Positions 9,140-18,777 of a DNA stretch of 64,000 nt are shown piece by piece. Source of the stretch: Vineibacter terrae (lineage in GTDB: Bacteria; Pseudomonadota; Alphaproteobacteria; Reyranellales; Reyranellaceae); NCBI RefSeq assembly GCF_008039615.1, contig NZ_VDUZ01000011.1, forward strand, positions 62,001 through 126,000, in the 5' to 3' direction. Numbering within the stretch: the stretch's first letter is position 1; the number at the start of each line of letters is the position of its first letter. A model generated the notes under the pieces. It was not told where the DNA came from. It saw only the letters and a program-made list of their open reading frames with translations, and ran no database searches. The position numbers were made by a program, and so were the translations under genes.

Positions 9140-10591
9140 ATGGCGGCTGACAGTTACGATGCGCTCGCGAAGGTTCTGCGCGAGCTGCCGGACAGATTCG
9201 GCGCGGCGGTGTTCTCAGATCGGCGGCGTGTCGTGTCGGTTCTGTCCGACCGGGTTCCCGAGGCACGGCGCGAGATCAAGGTCCTGGGCAGCGCCATCGA
9301 CGACGGCGTGTTCGACGCCCTGTCCAACGCGCGGCCCGAGCAGATCGGCCTCGAGATCGACCGGCTGGCGGCCCGTATCGAGACCAATCTGGGCATCCGC
9401 AGCGACATCGCCCTGCCGGTTGTGCGCGCCTGTGCCCACGGCCTGGGGCGTGGGCCGCTGCCGTCAGAGTACGGCATGGTCGCTCCGGTCCAGCCGGTAT
9501 CGATGCCACGCCAGCCGGACGGCTCCTGGGTGGGCGGCTCGGCGCCGGCGGGTGGGATGCCGCAAGCCGGCATGTATCCCGGTGGCACGCCATCGGCGCC
9601 CATTCCCCGCCAGCCGGACGGCTCCTGGGTGGGCGTGTCGACGCCGGTCGGGGCGCCACCGCAATACGGCGCGCCGCCGCCCCAATATCCGCCGCAGGGC
9701 TGGCCGTCGTCAGGGCCGGGAATGGCGCCGCCGCCGGGCGCGATGTATCCGGGCGCGCCGGTGGCGCCGGCCAAGAGCGGCGGCTGGGTGAAAGGGCTGC
9801 TGATCGGGATCGGGGCCATCGTCGGTACCCTGGTCGTGCTGTACATCATCGGTTCGATGATGGAGCCGTCGCCACCGCCGCCGGATCCGAAACCCCCGAC
9901 AAAGCCGACGGGGCCAGGGACCACCACGCCGAAGACGGGACCGACCGGGCCAACGGGACCGACCGGGCCGACTGGCCCCGGGACCACCTCGCCAAAGACG
10001 GCCCAACCGGGCACCGATCCCGTCACCAAGCCGGAGCGTGAGCCGACGACGCCACCATCGGGTCCGACCACCACGACGCCGCAGCAGCCGCCATCGTCGC
10101 CGCCATCATCACCGCCGTCGGGCTCATACGCCGAGGAGAGCGTCGATTTCGGCGTGGCGCCGCAGCGCACGTTGCAAAGCAATATCGGCAGCCCGACCCC
10201 GACCTCGATGCCGCCGGGCATCGGCCGCATCCTGTCGACCCAGGCGCTCGAGAACGAGATCCGCAAGGGCACGGACTTCCTGCTGGTCGACGTGCTGGAA
10301 AACCCGCATCCGCGCACCCTGGTCAAGGCGCGCTACATCCCGTACGGCGGCCGCGGCGGCAGCTTCACCGACCTGGCGCAGCAGCAACTCGCCAGCGAGC
10401 TGGCCAGCCTGACCAACAACCGGACCAACTATCCGATCGTGTTCTTTTGCGCCGGCGTGCGCTGCTGGGAGTCCTACAACGCCGTGCTGCGGGCCTACGA
10501 AGCCGGCTACCGCAATCTCTACTGGTATCGCGGCGGCATCGCGGCCTGGACCGCCGCCGGCCTGCAGACGCAGCCGCTGGGTAGCCGCTGA
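9140..10591 (+). CDS. Single-span membrane protein with shared N-domain, collagen-like stretch and rhodanese domain
   Basis: A 483-residue protein. Residues 1-105 match the N-domain of the preceding protein (RF then D.RR....L.D..PE.R.EI..L). Two copies of RQPDGSWVG follow (residues ~124-132 and 157-165). After a Pro-rich linker there is one hydrophobic span (~216-238), then a Pro/Thr-rich segment with four GPT triplets (residues 267-281), and a C-terminal rhodanese-like domain (~360-480). The rhodanese active loop is CAGVRCW with C437 and C442, resembling the CxxCW-type rhodaneses linked to PQQ-dependent catabolism. The domain could move sulfane sulfur or sense redox state. It is the last gene of the cluster, and the terminator at 10603 lies just beyond. 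Confidence 0.8.
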   Translation: MAADSYDALAKVLRELPDRFGAAVFSDRRRVVSVLSDRVPEARREIKVLGSAIDDGVFDALSNARPEQIGLEIDRLAARIETNLGIRSDIALPVVRACAHGLGRGPLPSEYGMVAPVQPVSMPRQPDGSWVGGSAPAGGMPQAGMYPGGTPSAPIPRQPDGSWVGVSTPVGAPPQYGAPPPQYPPQGWPSSGPGMAPPPGAMYPGAPVAPAKSGGWVKGLLIGIGAIVGTLVVLYIIGSMMEPSPPPPDPKPPTKPTGPGTTTPKTGPTGPTGPTGPTGPGTTSPKTAQPGTDPVTKPEREPTTPPSGPTTTTPQQPPSSPPSSPPSGSYAEESVDFGVAPQRTLQSNIGSPTPTSMPPGIGRILSTQALENEIRKGTDFLLVDVLENPHPRTLVKARYIPYGGRGGSFTDLAQQQLASELASLTNNRTNYPIVFFCAGVRCWESYNAVLRAYEAGYRNLYWYRGGIAAWTAAGLQTQPLGSR

Positions 10592-10602
10592 CGTCACGAA
10601 AA

Positions 10603-10629
10603 AGCCCCCGAGGGAGACCCTCGGGGGCT
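10603..10629 (-). terminator. Intrinsic terminator between convergent transcription units
   Basis: A perfect 12-bp stem (AGCCCCCGAGGG / CCCTCGGGGGCT) with a 3-nt loop. On the minus strand the stem is followed by a short T run (the AAAA at 10599-10602 on the plus strand), so it is a standard rho-independent terminator for the rplI operon. It may also stop the rhodanese gene from the other side. Confidence 0.85.
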
Positions 10630-10658
10630 GTCGCAAATGCCGGGCCAGCCGGCGATCG

Positions 10659-11291
10659 CTACTTCTCTTCGGTGGCCGGCGCGGCCGGGGCCTCGCCGTC
10701 GGCCGGCGCTTCGGACTTGTTGTCCAGCAACGTCGCCGCCTGCTGCTCGGCCGCCTGGGCCGCGGCGGCGAGTTCCTGCGCCCGACGCTCGGTCTCGGCC
10801 ACCAGCGTGCCGCCGCCGGACAGGAACTCGGCTTCCTCGGCCGAGCGCGCCACCAGCACGGCGACGTTCACCACCACCTCGGGGTGGAGGTGGATCTCGA
10901 CGAGGTGCCTGCCCAGCGTCTTGATCGGCTTGGGCAGCTCGACCTGCCGGCGCTCGATCTTGGTGCCGGCGGCGATCACGGCCTCGGCGACGTCGCGCGC
11001 CGATACCGACCCGTACAGATGCAGGCTTTCCGATGCCTGGCGGATCAGGGTCACGGAGAAGTCCTTCATCTTCTCGGCGACCGCTTCGGCCTCCTGCTTG
11101 CGCTGCAGGTTGGTGGCCTCAAGCTCCTTGCGCTTGCCCTCGAAGAGCTTCTTGTTCGCCTCGGTGGCGCGCAGGGCCTTCTTCTGCGGCAGCAGGAAAT
11201 TGCGTGCGAAGCCCGGCTTCACCTTCACCACGTCGCCCATCTGGCCGACATGCATGACGCGCTCGAGCAGGATCACTTCCATGTTGGCCAT
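10659..11291 (-). CDS. rplI: 50S ribosomal protein L9
   Basis: L9 binds 23S rRNA near the L1 stalk. The MEVILLERV start, the [18 protein letters not shown] motif and the [11 protein letters not shown]-domain motif are unmistakable. At 210 residues it is longer than the usual ~150; the extra ~45 C-terminal residues are Ala/Glu-rich and probably disordered. The upstream ATG adds MAN before the canonical Met, so translation may start at 11282 instead. It is the third gene of the rpsF-rpsR-rplI operon, 15 bp after rpsR. Confidence 0.98.
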   Translation of the reverse strand: MANMEVILLERVMHVGQMGDVVKVKPGFARNFLLPQKKALRATEANKKLFEGKRKELEATNLQRKQEAEAVAEKMKDFSVTLIRQASESLHLYGSVSARDVAEAVIAAGTKIERRQVELPKPIKTLGRHLVEIHLHPEVVVNVAVLVARSAEEAEFLSGGGTLVAETERRAQELAAAAQAAEQQAATLLDNKSEAPADGEAPAAPATEEK

Positions 11292-11306
11292 GGTCCGGTC
11301 CTCCGC

Positions 11307-11552
11307 TCAGCGCAGCACGTAGGGCAGCAGGCCCAGGAAGCGGGCGCGCTTGATGGCATTGGCCAGCTCGCGCTGCTTCTTGGTCGAGACTGCCGAGATG
11401 CGGCTGGGCACGATCTTGCCGCGCTCGGAGATGAAACGCCCGAGCAGGCGGATGTCCTTGTAGTCGATCTTCGGCGCGTTCGGGCCCGAGAACGGGCACG
11501 ACTTGCGGCGCCGCACGAACGGCCGGCGCGGGCCGCCACCACCCATGCTCAT
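11307..11552 (-). CDS. rpsR: 30S ribosomal protein S18
   Basis: An 81-residue S18, which binds the 30S platform as a heterodimer with S6. Diagnostic segments are [26 protein letters not shown] and the C-terminal [11 protein letters not shown]. It overlaps the end of rpsF by 4 bp, giving coupled translation of the two partners. Confidence 0.98.
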   Translation of the reverse strand: MSMGGGGPRRPFVRRRKSCPFSGPNAPKIDYKDIRLLGRFISERGKIVPSRISAVSTKKQRELANAIKRARFLGLLPYVLR

Positions 11553-12022
11553 GCTGACTCTCCTGCTTCGGCTTCGGCCCCGGGGGCAGGCGCTGCAGCG
11601 TCGCGCGCGAAGCGCGGCCGCTCGCCCCGTGGCTCACGGTCGCCGCGCGGCTCGCGGTCGCCCCGGCGCCGGTCACCGCGGTCGCCGCGCTCCTCGCGGT
11701 CGCTCTTGCGCATCATGGCCGAGGGCCCGGCCTCGAGCTCCTCGACGCGCACGGTGAGGTAGCGCAGGATGTCTTCGTTGATCGACATCGTGCGCTCCAT
11801 CTCCTTCACCGCGTCCGCCGGCGAGTCGATGTTCATGAGCATGTAGTGGGCCTTGCGGTTCTTCTTCATCCGGAAGGCAAGCTGGCGCAGGCCCCAGTAC
11901 TCCTTCTTCGGCACTTGGCCGCCCATGGTGGCGATCAGGTCCGAGAACTGGGTGCCGAGCGCCTCCACCTGTGTCTGCGCCACGTCCTGGCGCACGACAA
12001 ACACGGTTTCATACAGAGGCAT
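11549..12022 (-). CDS. rpsF: 30S ribosomal protein S6 with repetitive charged tail
   Basis: S6 of the 30S platform. The [11 protein letters not shown] start, the [19 protein letters not shown] block and the [11 protein letters not shown] end of the core are conserved. The protein is 157 residues long, with an extension after residue ~105 that repeats DREPRG and related RGDR units before an Ala/Glu-rich end. Such tails are common in alphaproteobacterial S6 but this one is strongly Arg/Asp repetitive. It is the first gene of the operon. Confidence 0.98.
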   Translation of the reverse strand: MPLYETVFVVRQDVAQTQVEALGTQFSDLIATMGGQVPKKEYWGLRQLAFRMKKNRKAHYMLMNIDSPADAVKEMERTMSINEDILRYLTVRVEELEAGPSAMMRKSDREERGDRGDRRRGDREPRGDREPRGERPRFARDAAAPAPGAEAEAGESA

Positions 12023-12379
12023 GATGCTCCTTATGGCTCATGGTGACCCGGAGTCCGCCGGCCGTCATGGCCGGCCGTCGACCGGCCGGGTCGAGCCGGT
12101 CCCGGCGTCCGACGCGCGGACAGTGGAACCGGCAAGGAGCCGCCGGGGCTTTGGTCCCTGGCGGAAGCCGGGGGTTATACAGGTTTTCCCGGGGCAGGCA
12201 ACCATCCTGGCCGCCGGCGCGGGAGGGCTCGGCGGAGCGCCGTTCGGTCCGAAGCGGTGTCGATCCGGCAGCCGGAGAACGTCATTTTAGCCGATTTTGC
12301 TGATATGGCAGTTTAAGATCGATCGGTGAAGGAGACGTAAAAAGAGGCGGTAGTGTTTTGCTTTAGAAAGATAAATTAG
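12023..12379. other. Intergenic region between rpsF and the hydroxylase gene
   Basis: About 150 bp next to rpsF would be its transcribed leader. This part is full of GGCCGG-type inverted repeats, and S6:S18 autoregulatory leaders are known upstream of rpsF in other bacteria, but I cannot fold it to confirm one. The half nearer 12379 is visibly AT-richer and presumably holds the promoter of the divergent hydroxylase gene. No small gene was seen. Confidence 0.4.
12174..12201 (-). promoter_or_regulatory. Candidate promoter of rpsF-rpsR-rplI
   Basis: Read on the minus strand, a -35-like TTGCCT (12196-12201) and a -10 TATAAC (12174-12179) are separated by 16 bp. Transcription would start about 145 nt before rpsF. 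Confidence 0.5.
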
Positions 12380-13261
12380 ATGGACGTCATGCTGGACTCG
12401 CTGGCGCCCCTGGTGGTCGATGCGAGTGCTGCCCTCTCTCACGCGTTCTGGGGTCTGCTTACCCCGGCTGCCGTGTTCGGCAGCCTTGCGGCGCTGGTGA
12501 AGGGGCGCCGCGTATTCGCGGGCATTTGGCAAGTCCTTTCAGAAACACGGGTCAATCTCTTGATCGCATGCTTCAACGCGGTCCTGATGGCGCCCCTGTT
12601 CTCATTGCTCTTCGTCTGGATGAACGCGCGGCTCCAGGACAATGCCCTGTATCGGCTGAGCTCTTCCGTCTGGGACGGGATGCCCATCGCCCTGGTTGTC
12701 CTGGCCGCGATCTTCGCCGGCGATTTCGCCGGCTACTGGAGGCATCGGCTGGAGCACACGCGGCTGCTGTGGCCAGCGCATGCCGTCCATCACTCGGACA
12801 CCCGAATGACGTGGCTGACCCTGGAGCGCTTTCACCCCATCAACTCGTTTACAACATTGATGCTCGACAACACGTTCCTGTTGCTGCTCGGTTTTCCGCC
12901 TTATGCCCTGGTGGCCAACAATCTCGTGCGCCACTACTATGGCTATCTCATCCACGCCGATCTGCCCTGGACCTACGGAAAGCTGGGTGCGGTGCTCGTG
13001 TCGCCGGCGATGCATCGATGGCATCATGCCGATGATGCAGATGCCTTCAACACGAACTACGCCACCGTCTTTTCCGTATTCGACAGGTGGTTCGGCACGT
13101 TGCGGGTCCCCGGACCATGCCTCGCGGCGCTCGGCGTCAAGGCCGACATGGGGCCGGGGGCGGTCGGGCAGTTGACCTATCCGCTGAGGCCGTCCTTGTA
13201 TCGGCATTCAGCCGGGCAGATCATCCGCAGGGTCCGTCGGGCATGCAAGCTCCCGGTCTGA
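12380..13261 (+). CDS. Sterol desaturase/fatty acid hydroxylase family membrane protein
   Basis: A 293-residue integral membrane diiron enzyme of the fatty acid hydroxylase superfamily. The histidine clusters are in family order: RHRLEH (H122, H126), HAVHH (H134, H137, H138) and HRWHH (212-216), giving most of the ligands for a diiron site. Three to four hydrophobic segments lie before and between the clusters. Its reaction is probably oxygen-dependent hydroxylation or desaturation of a lipid, but the substrate is not evident. The gene is transcribed alone, preceded by an AT-rich stretch with no strong ribosome binding site. Confidence 0.85.
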   Translation: MDVMLDSLAPLVVDASAALSHAFWGLLTPAAVFGSLAALVKGRRVFAGIWQVLSETRVNLLIACFNAVLMAPLFSLLFVWMNARLQDNALYRLSSSVWDGMPIALVVLAAIFAGDFAGYWRHRLEHTRLLWPAHAVHHSDTRMTWLTLERFHPINSFTTLMLDNTFLLLLGFPPYALVANNLVRHYYGYLIHADLPWTYGKLGAVLVSPAMHRWHHADDADAFNTNYATVFSVFDRWFGTLRVPGPCLAALGVKADMGPGAVGQLTYPLRPSLYRHSAGQIIRRVRRACKLPV

Positions 13262-13389
13262 GCGCCTTATGCTGGCCTGGGACGGATATCGCCGATCCGA
13301 TCGCGCCGCCTGAGCCAGCACCAGGACTGTAGACGTCGACTTGCGTGCTCGCTAAGACGACGCGGCTGCAACAATAAGGTGACGTCGAG

Positions 13390-14331
13390 ATGGGCAGGGC
13401 CTTTGTTTTCCCGGGGCAGGGATCGCAGGCGGTCGGGATGGGCGGCGAGCTGGCAGCGGCGTTCCCGGCGGCGCGCGAGGTCTTCCAGGAGGTCGACGAG
13501 GCGCTGAAGCAGAATCTCTTCCGCCTGATGCAGGAGGGGCCGGAGGCCGATCTGACCCTGACCGAGAACGCCCAGCCGGCGTTGATGGCGGTGAGCCTGG
13601 CTGCCGTGCGCGTCATCGAGAAGGAGGGCGGCAAGACCCTGCCGCAGGTCTGCAGCTATGTCGCCGGGCATTCGCTGGGCGAGTACTCGGCGCTGGCCGC
13701 AGCCGGCGCCCTGACGCTGGCCGACGCCGCGCGCCTGCTGAAGCTGCGCGGTCAGGCCATGCAGAAGGCGGTGCCGGTGGGCACCGGCGCGATGGCGGCC
13801 CTGCTGGGCGCGGAGGTGGACCAGGCGGTGGCCGTCTGCGCCGAGGCGGCACAGGGCGAGGTGGTCGAGGTCGCCAATGACAATGGCGGCGGGCAGGTGG
13901 TGATTTCCGGCCACAAGGAGGCCGTCGCCCGCGCCGTCGACGTGGCCAAGACCAAGGGCATCAAGCGCGCGATGATGCTGTCGGTCAGCGCGCCGTTCCA
14001 TTGCGCGTTGATGCGGCCGGCCGCCGACGCCATGGAGGAGGCGCTCGACCGCGTGGCCCTGGCGCCGCCGCTGGTGCCCGTGGTTGCCAACGTCACGGCC
14101 GACGAGACCAGCGACCCGGCCCGGATCAAGGCGCTGCTGGTGCGGCAGGTCACCGGCCGCGTGCGCTGGCGCGAATGCGTGCTGGCGATGAAGGCCAAGG
14201 GTGTTGAAACCGAGGTCGAGGTCGGTGCCGGCAAGGTGCTGACCGGCATGCTCAAGCGCATCGACAAGGACGTCGCCGGCATTGCTGTCGGCACGCCGGC
14301 CGACATCGAGGCCTTCCTGAAGACGATGTGA
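13390..14331 (+). CDS. fabD: Malonyl-CoA:ACP transacylase
   Basis: Transfers malonyl from CoA to acyl carrier protein to supply fatty-acid elongation. The 313-residue length is standard. The FPGQGSQ start, the nucleophile Ser95 in GHSLGEYS and the catalytic His205 in SAPFHCALM are all present, with VVISG before the His. It opens the fabD-fabG-acpP-fabF cluster. Confidence 0.97.
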   Translation: MGRAFVFPGQGSQAVGMGGELAAAFPAAREVFQEVDEALKQNLFRLMQEGPEADLTLTENAQPALMAVSLAAVRVIEKEGGKTLPQVCSYVAGHSLGEYSALAAAGALTLADAARLLKLRGQAMQKAVPVGTGAMAALLGAEVDQAVAVCAEAAQGEVVEVANDNGGGQVVISGHKEAVARAVDVAKTKGIKRAMMLSVSAPFHCALMRPAADAMEEALDRVALAPPLVPVVANVTADETSDPARIKALLVRQVTGRVRWRECVLAMKAKGVETEVEVGAGKVLTGMLKRIDKDVAGIAVGTPADIEAFLKTM

Positions 14332-14379
14332 CGCCTTTCGGATGCGCGCGGTCCGAGTGAAGAGTGAAGGGGTTCCCGC

Positions 14380-15117
14380 ATGTTCGATCTGACAGGCAAG
14401 ACCGCCCTCGTGACAGGCGCTTCCGGCGGCATCGGCGGCGCCATCGCCCGTGCCCTGCATGGGCAGGGCGCGACGGTGACGGTATCGGGCACGCGCGCCG
14501 ATGCCCTGGAGGCGCTCAAGGCGTCGCTCGGCGAGCGCGTCCATGTGGTGGCTGCCCGGATGGATGACGGCGCCGAGATCGACCGCCTGGCCAAGGAGGC
14601 GGAGGCGGCGATGGGCCGGATCGATATCCTGGTCAACAACGCCGGCATCACGCGCGACAACATCTCCATGCGGCTGAAGGATGAGGAGTGGGACAAGGTC
14701 CTGCAGGTCAACCTCAGCGGCACATTCCGGCTCACCCGCGCCGTGATGCGGGGCATGATGCGCCGCCGCTTCGGCCGCATCATCAGCATCACCTCGGTGG
14801 TCGGCGTCACGGGCAACCCTGGCCAGGCCAACTACGCCGCATCGAAGGCGGGGCTGATCGGCATGTCCAAGTCGCTGGCGCAGGAGCTGGCGTCGCGCGC
14901 CATCACCGTGAATTGCGTGGCGCCGGGATTCATCGCCACGCCCATGACCGATGTGCTGAGCGAGGAGCAGAAGAAGGCCATCCTCACCCGTGTGCCGGGC
15001 GAGCGGCTGGGCACGCCGCAGGAGATCGCCGCCGGTGTCGTCTACCTGGCCTCCGATGAAGCCGGCTATGTCACCGGCCAGACCCTGCACATCAACGGCG
15101 GCATGGCGATGATCTGA
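14380..15117 (+). CDS. fabG: 3-oxoacyl-ACP reductase
   Basis: NADPH-dependent ketoreductase of type II fatty-acid synthesis. It is a 245-residue short-chain dehydrogenase with the TGASGGIGGA cofactor loop (residues 12-21), NNAG, and the catalytic set S139, Y152, K156 (YAASK). The C-terminal GGMAMI end is typical of FabG. An AAGGGG ribosome binding site precedes the ATG, 48 bp after fabD. Confidence 0.97.
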   Translation: MFDLTGKTALVTGASGGIGGAIARALHGQGATVTVSGTRADALEALKASLGERVHVVAARMDDGAEIDRLAKEAEAAMGRIDILVNNAGITRDNISMRLKDEEWDKVLQVNLSGTFRLTRAVMRGMMRRRFGRIISITSVVGVTGNPGQANYAASKAGLIGMSKSLAQELASRAITVNCVAPGFIATPMTDVLSEEQKKAILTRVPGERLGTPQEIAAGVVYLASDEAGYVTGQTLHINGGMAMI

Positions 15118-15284
15118 GCGCCGTGGCGTGGCGCGGCGTTGTCGCATATGGGACGGGATGGCACGCCGCGGCTTCCCTCGCTGCGCTTGGGGTGACAGAA
15201 AGGCATATGCGGCCGCCCTGTTCGCGGGGCGGACCGTCCAAGCGCACCATGCGCTTGTTTCCTATGACCTTTCACCGGCCGGCC

Positions 15285-15313
15285 TTGAAATCGGTCGGCA
15301 TGTCGGATAAGCG
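15285..15313 (+). promoter_or_regulatory. Possible acpP promoter
   Basis: TTGAAA (15285-15290) lies 17 bp before a weak -10 TAAGCG (15308-15313) in the 274-bp gap between fabG and acpP. The gap is unusually wide for this cluster, which is consistent with acpP having its own strong promoter. Confidence 0.3.
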
Positions 15314-15391
15314 GGCACAGCCGGTTCCTCCGGCGACAGAGGCCGGCCGCCCGGCGTGAAGGCGGATAACCAACGACTCCAGAGGACCGAC

Positions 15392-15625
15392 ATGAGCGAC
15401 GTCGCGGACCGTGTGAAGAAGATCGTCATTGAACATCTGGGCGTCGAGGACGCGCAGGTGAAGCCCGAGGCGAAGTTCATCGATGATCTCGGTGCCGACA
15501 GCCTTGATACCGTCGAGCTGGTCATGGCGTTCGAAGAGGAGTTCGGCGTCGAGATCCCCGACGACGCGGCCGAGAAGATTCAGACCGTCGGCGACGCCAT
15601 CAAGTTTATTGAAGCGAATTCCTGA
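15392..15625 (+). CDS. acpP: Acyl carrier protein
   Basis: A 77-residue acidic carrier protein. The phosphopantetheine attachment site is Ser37 in GADSLDT. The sequence from [11 protein letters not shown] to the end is a standard AcpP. I chose the ATG at 15392 since AGAGGA precedes it; an upstream in-frame start at 15356 would add 12 unrelated residues. Confidence 0.98.
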   Translation: MSDVADRVKKIVIEHLGVEDAQVKPEAKFIDDLGADSLDTVELVMAFEEEFGVEIPDDAAEKIQTVGDAIKFIEANS

Positions 15626-15703
15626 CGCCAGCCGGCGCCGGCCGGCATAGGGCCGAGCCGGCGATTGGCCCCGTAGGGGCGCTGGAACGGGATAGGGTGT
15701 ACG

Positions 15704-16959
<1,256 letters not shown>

Positions 16960-16963
<4 letters not shown>

Positions 16964-18015
16964 GGCGTCTCCCTCACGACCGCTTGCTGCTGCAGTCCCG
17001 CGCCCGGCGAGGCCTCGGTTCGAGGTGGCGCATGGCGCGCGTCGGCGCTCGCGTGATGGCGCGAGCCGAATGATGGCGCCGGTGACGGCGGCGCGCTGCG
17101 GACGATCCGCCGCACGATCCAGATCGAAGCCGCCGCCACGGCGGCGCCGGCGATCATGTCGACCAGATAGTGGCTGCCGTGCATGGGGGTGGCGGCGAGC
17201 ATGAGGACATTGGCGGCCAGCACCACCCACTTCACGATGCGTGTCGTCCATGCCGCCCAGATGAAGATCAACGCGCAGATGGTGTGGAACGACGGAAAAT
17301 ATACCAGCCCCACGCCTCCTGCTTTCAGGGCCTGTTCCGGTTCGCCGTTGCGCATCAGCGCAAGGGGCTCGGTTGCGTTGTCGGCCGTGACGAGGTGGCT
17401 GCCCCTCAGGTCAAGTGTGCCACCGTGATAGTGCTCGTATGGACCCGATGCCGGGAAGAAGAAGACCATCACGGTCAAGATGACCATGGACAGCAGCATG
17501 GCGTTGGTGAACGTGTAGAGGCGCTGGGCATCCTGCGCCATGATCATGAAGTACATCAATATGAAGGGCTGATAGAATATTGAAAGATAAGCATATCTTA
17601 GCGATTTCACGGCTGTGGGGTATTGTGCCAGCCACTCGACGTGAGCCCGCCAGTTGAACCCCAGGGCGTGGTCGAGGCCGGCCAGCGTGGGATCGATGAG
17701 GGGCTGGCTGCGTCCGCTGAAGAGCATCAGCGAGCTCGCCAGGCCGTTTGTTGCCAGGGACATGTAGAGAAGGCCAAGAGCAGTGGCGGTCAGGGCGAGA
17801 CGCCGCTGATGCATTGCCTCGAAGGCCAATCCGGCAGCAAGAAGCGACAAGCAGATGGGGATGTACTGCCAGTCGGCAGCGCCGTTCGCGAGGACAGCGT
17901 CGATATAAATCACTTCAATGAGGGTCACTGTCCCGACGAACGCCAGGGTGCCGAAATGCAGTCTTTTGAAACCCGGATCGTACAAAGAACGTGAGAACAC
18001 GACAGCTAGGCTCAT
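16960..18015 (-). CDS. PAP2/inositolphosphotransferase-like membrane protein
   Basis: A 351-residue multi-span membrane protein. The PAP2-type signature is split as PSFHT (H244) and HGSHYLVD (H279/H282, D286), followed by a final membrane helix; the arrangement resembles the Aur1/Ipt1-like branch of the superfamily. Likely reaction: lipid phosphate hydrolysis or phospho-headgroup transfer on the periplasmic side. The last ~45 residues after the final helix are polar and disordered. It converges on fabF with overlapping stops. Confidence 0.85.
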
Positions 18016-18517
18016 GTGTTTTCAAGATTTTTGAGTGCCTCAGTGCCTGAACCATGTCGGTCCTGCCCATGATGCGCAATGCGATTCGACACCGAACTGG
18101 CATGGATCCAAGGTGGCTATAAATTCCTGAAAAGAGAAATCCCCACGACAAAGCTGACGACGTCTCGAAACATATGTCGATCCCGGCCGCAACGTATTGA
18201 TTTGGCTGGATCATTGCCCGATGCCGGAGGCCCGGTGGAGCGGCGATCGCTCCGTTTCGGATTGAATCGTGTCAAAACAAAGAAATATTGTGTTTACTTA
18301 AAGATGGGAATGGGGTTCTATGTAGGCGTACATTTTAGTTTAAGTAGAGCTTCTAATGTCGTGCCAGAAAACGAGCCTTTGGACGACTGGGCGTCGGAGT
18401 TCCCTCCGGCGCCTGAATATGGCTCCACCGCCAATGTCCGATTTCCACGTCTTCCTCCACAAAATTGTTTTCAAATGGAAAATCGGAAGCCTCCTATAGA
18501 TTGATGGAGATACCGTA
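18016..18517. other. AT-richer regulatory region before the Flp pilin gene
   Basis: About 500 bp with no convincing gene, visibly richer in A/T than its surroundings. An 8-bp inverted repeat TACTTAAA / TTTAAGTA occurs at 18295-18302 and 18339-18346. It must contain the promoter of flp and that of the divergent PAP2-family gene. Confidence 0.5.
18262..18291 (+). promoter_or_regulatory. Possible flp promoter
   Basis: TTGAAT (18262-18267) and TATTGT (18286-18291) are separated by 18 bp. It would give a ~220-nt leader before flp. Confidence 0.3.
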
Positions 18518-18703
18518 ATGCTGTCCAAGATCCGCAAGCTCGCGAAGAATGAAGACGGTGCCACCGCGATCGAGTATGCCCTTATCGCCGCGCTGATCTC
18601 CGTCGCCGCCGTCGTGGCGTTCCAGAGCGTTGGCACCCAGATCTCCACCACGATGACGACCGTGAAGGAGAAGATGGCGAACGCTCCTGCGTCCAGCCCG
18701 TGA
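18518..18703 (+). CDS. flp: Flp/Fap-type major pilin
   Basis: A 61-residue prepilin of the tad (Flp) pilus. The leader ends at G14 (NEDG), followed by ATAIEYALIAAL with the Glu5 and Tyr6 of the mature pilin that are conserved in Flp pilins, then a single hydrophobic helix. The prepilin peptidase CpaA encoded next would process it. A GGAGA ribosome binding site lies 7 nt before the ATG. Confidence 0.96.
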   Translation: MLSKIRKLAKNEDGATAIEYALIAALISVAAVVAFQSVGTQISTTMTTVKEKMANAPASSP

Positions 18704-18777
18704 TGGCTAGGGGCCCGCGGGCGGCTTGAGGCCGCTCGCGTTCCCCGGCAAGGCCAGGGGAGGTCAGGGAGGTCCGC

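Noticed and set aside
9938-9982. A true collagen domain
   Set aside because: Only four GPT triplets are present, too few for a stable triple helix; treated as a flexible linker.
18079-18504. A 141-residue open frame before flp
   Set aside because: No family match, no ribosome binding site and AT-rich non-coding composition; it occupies the expected promoter region.
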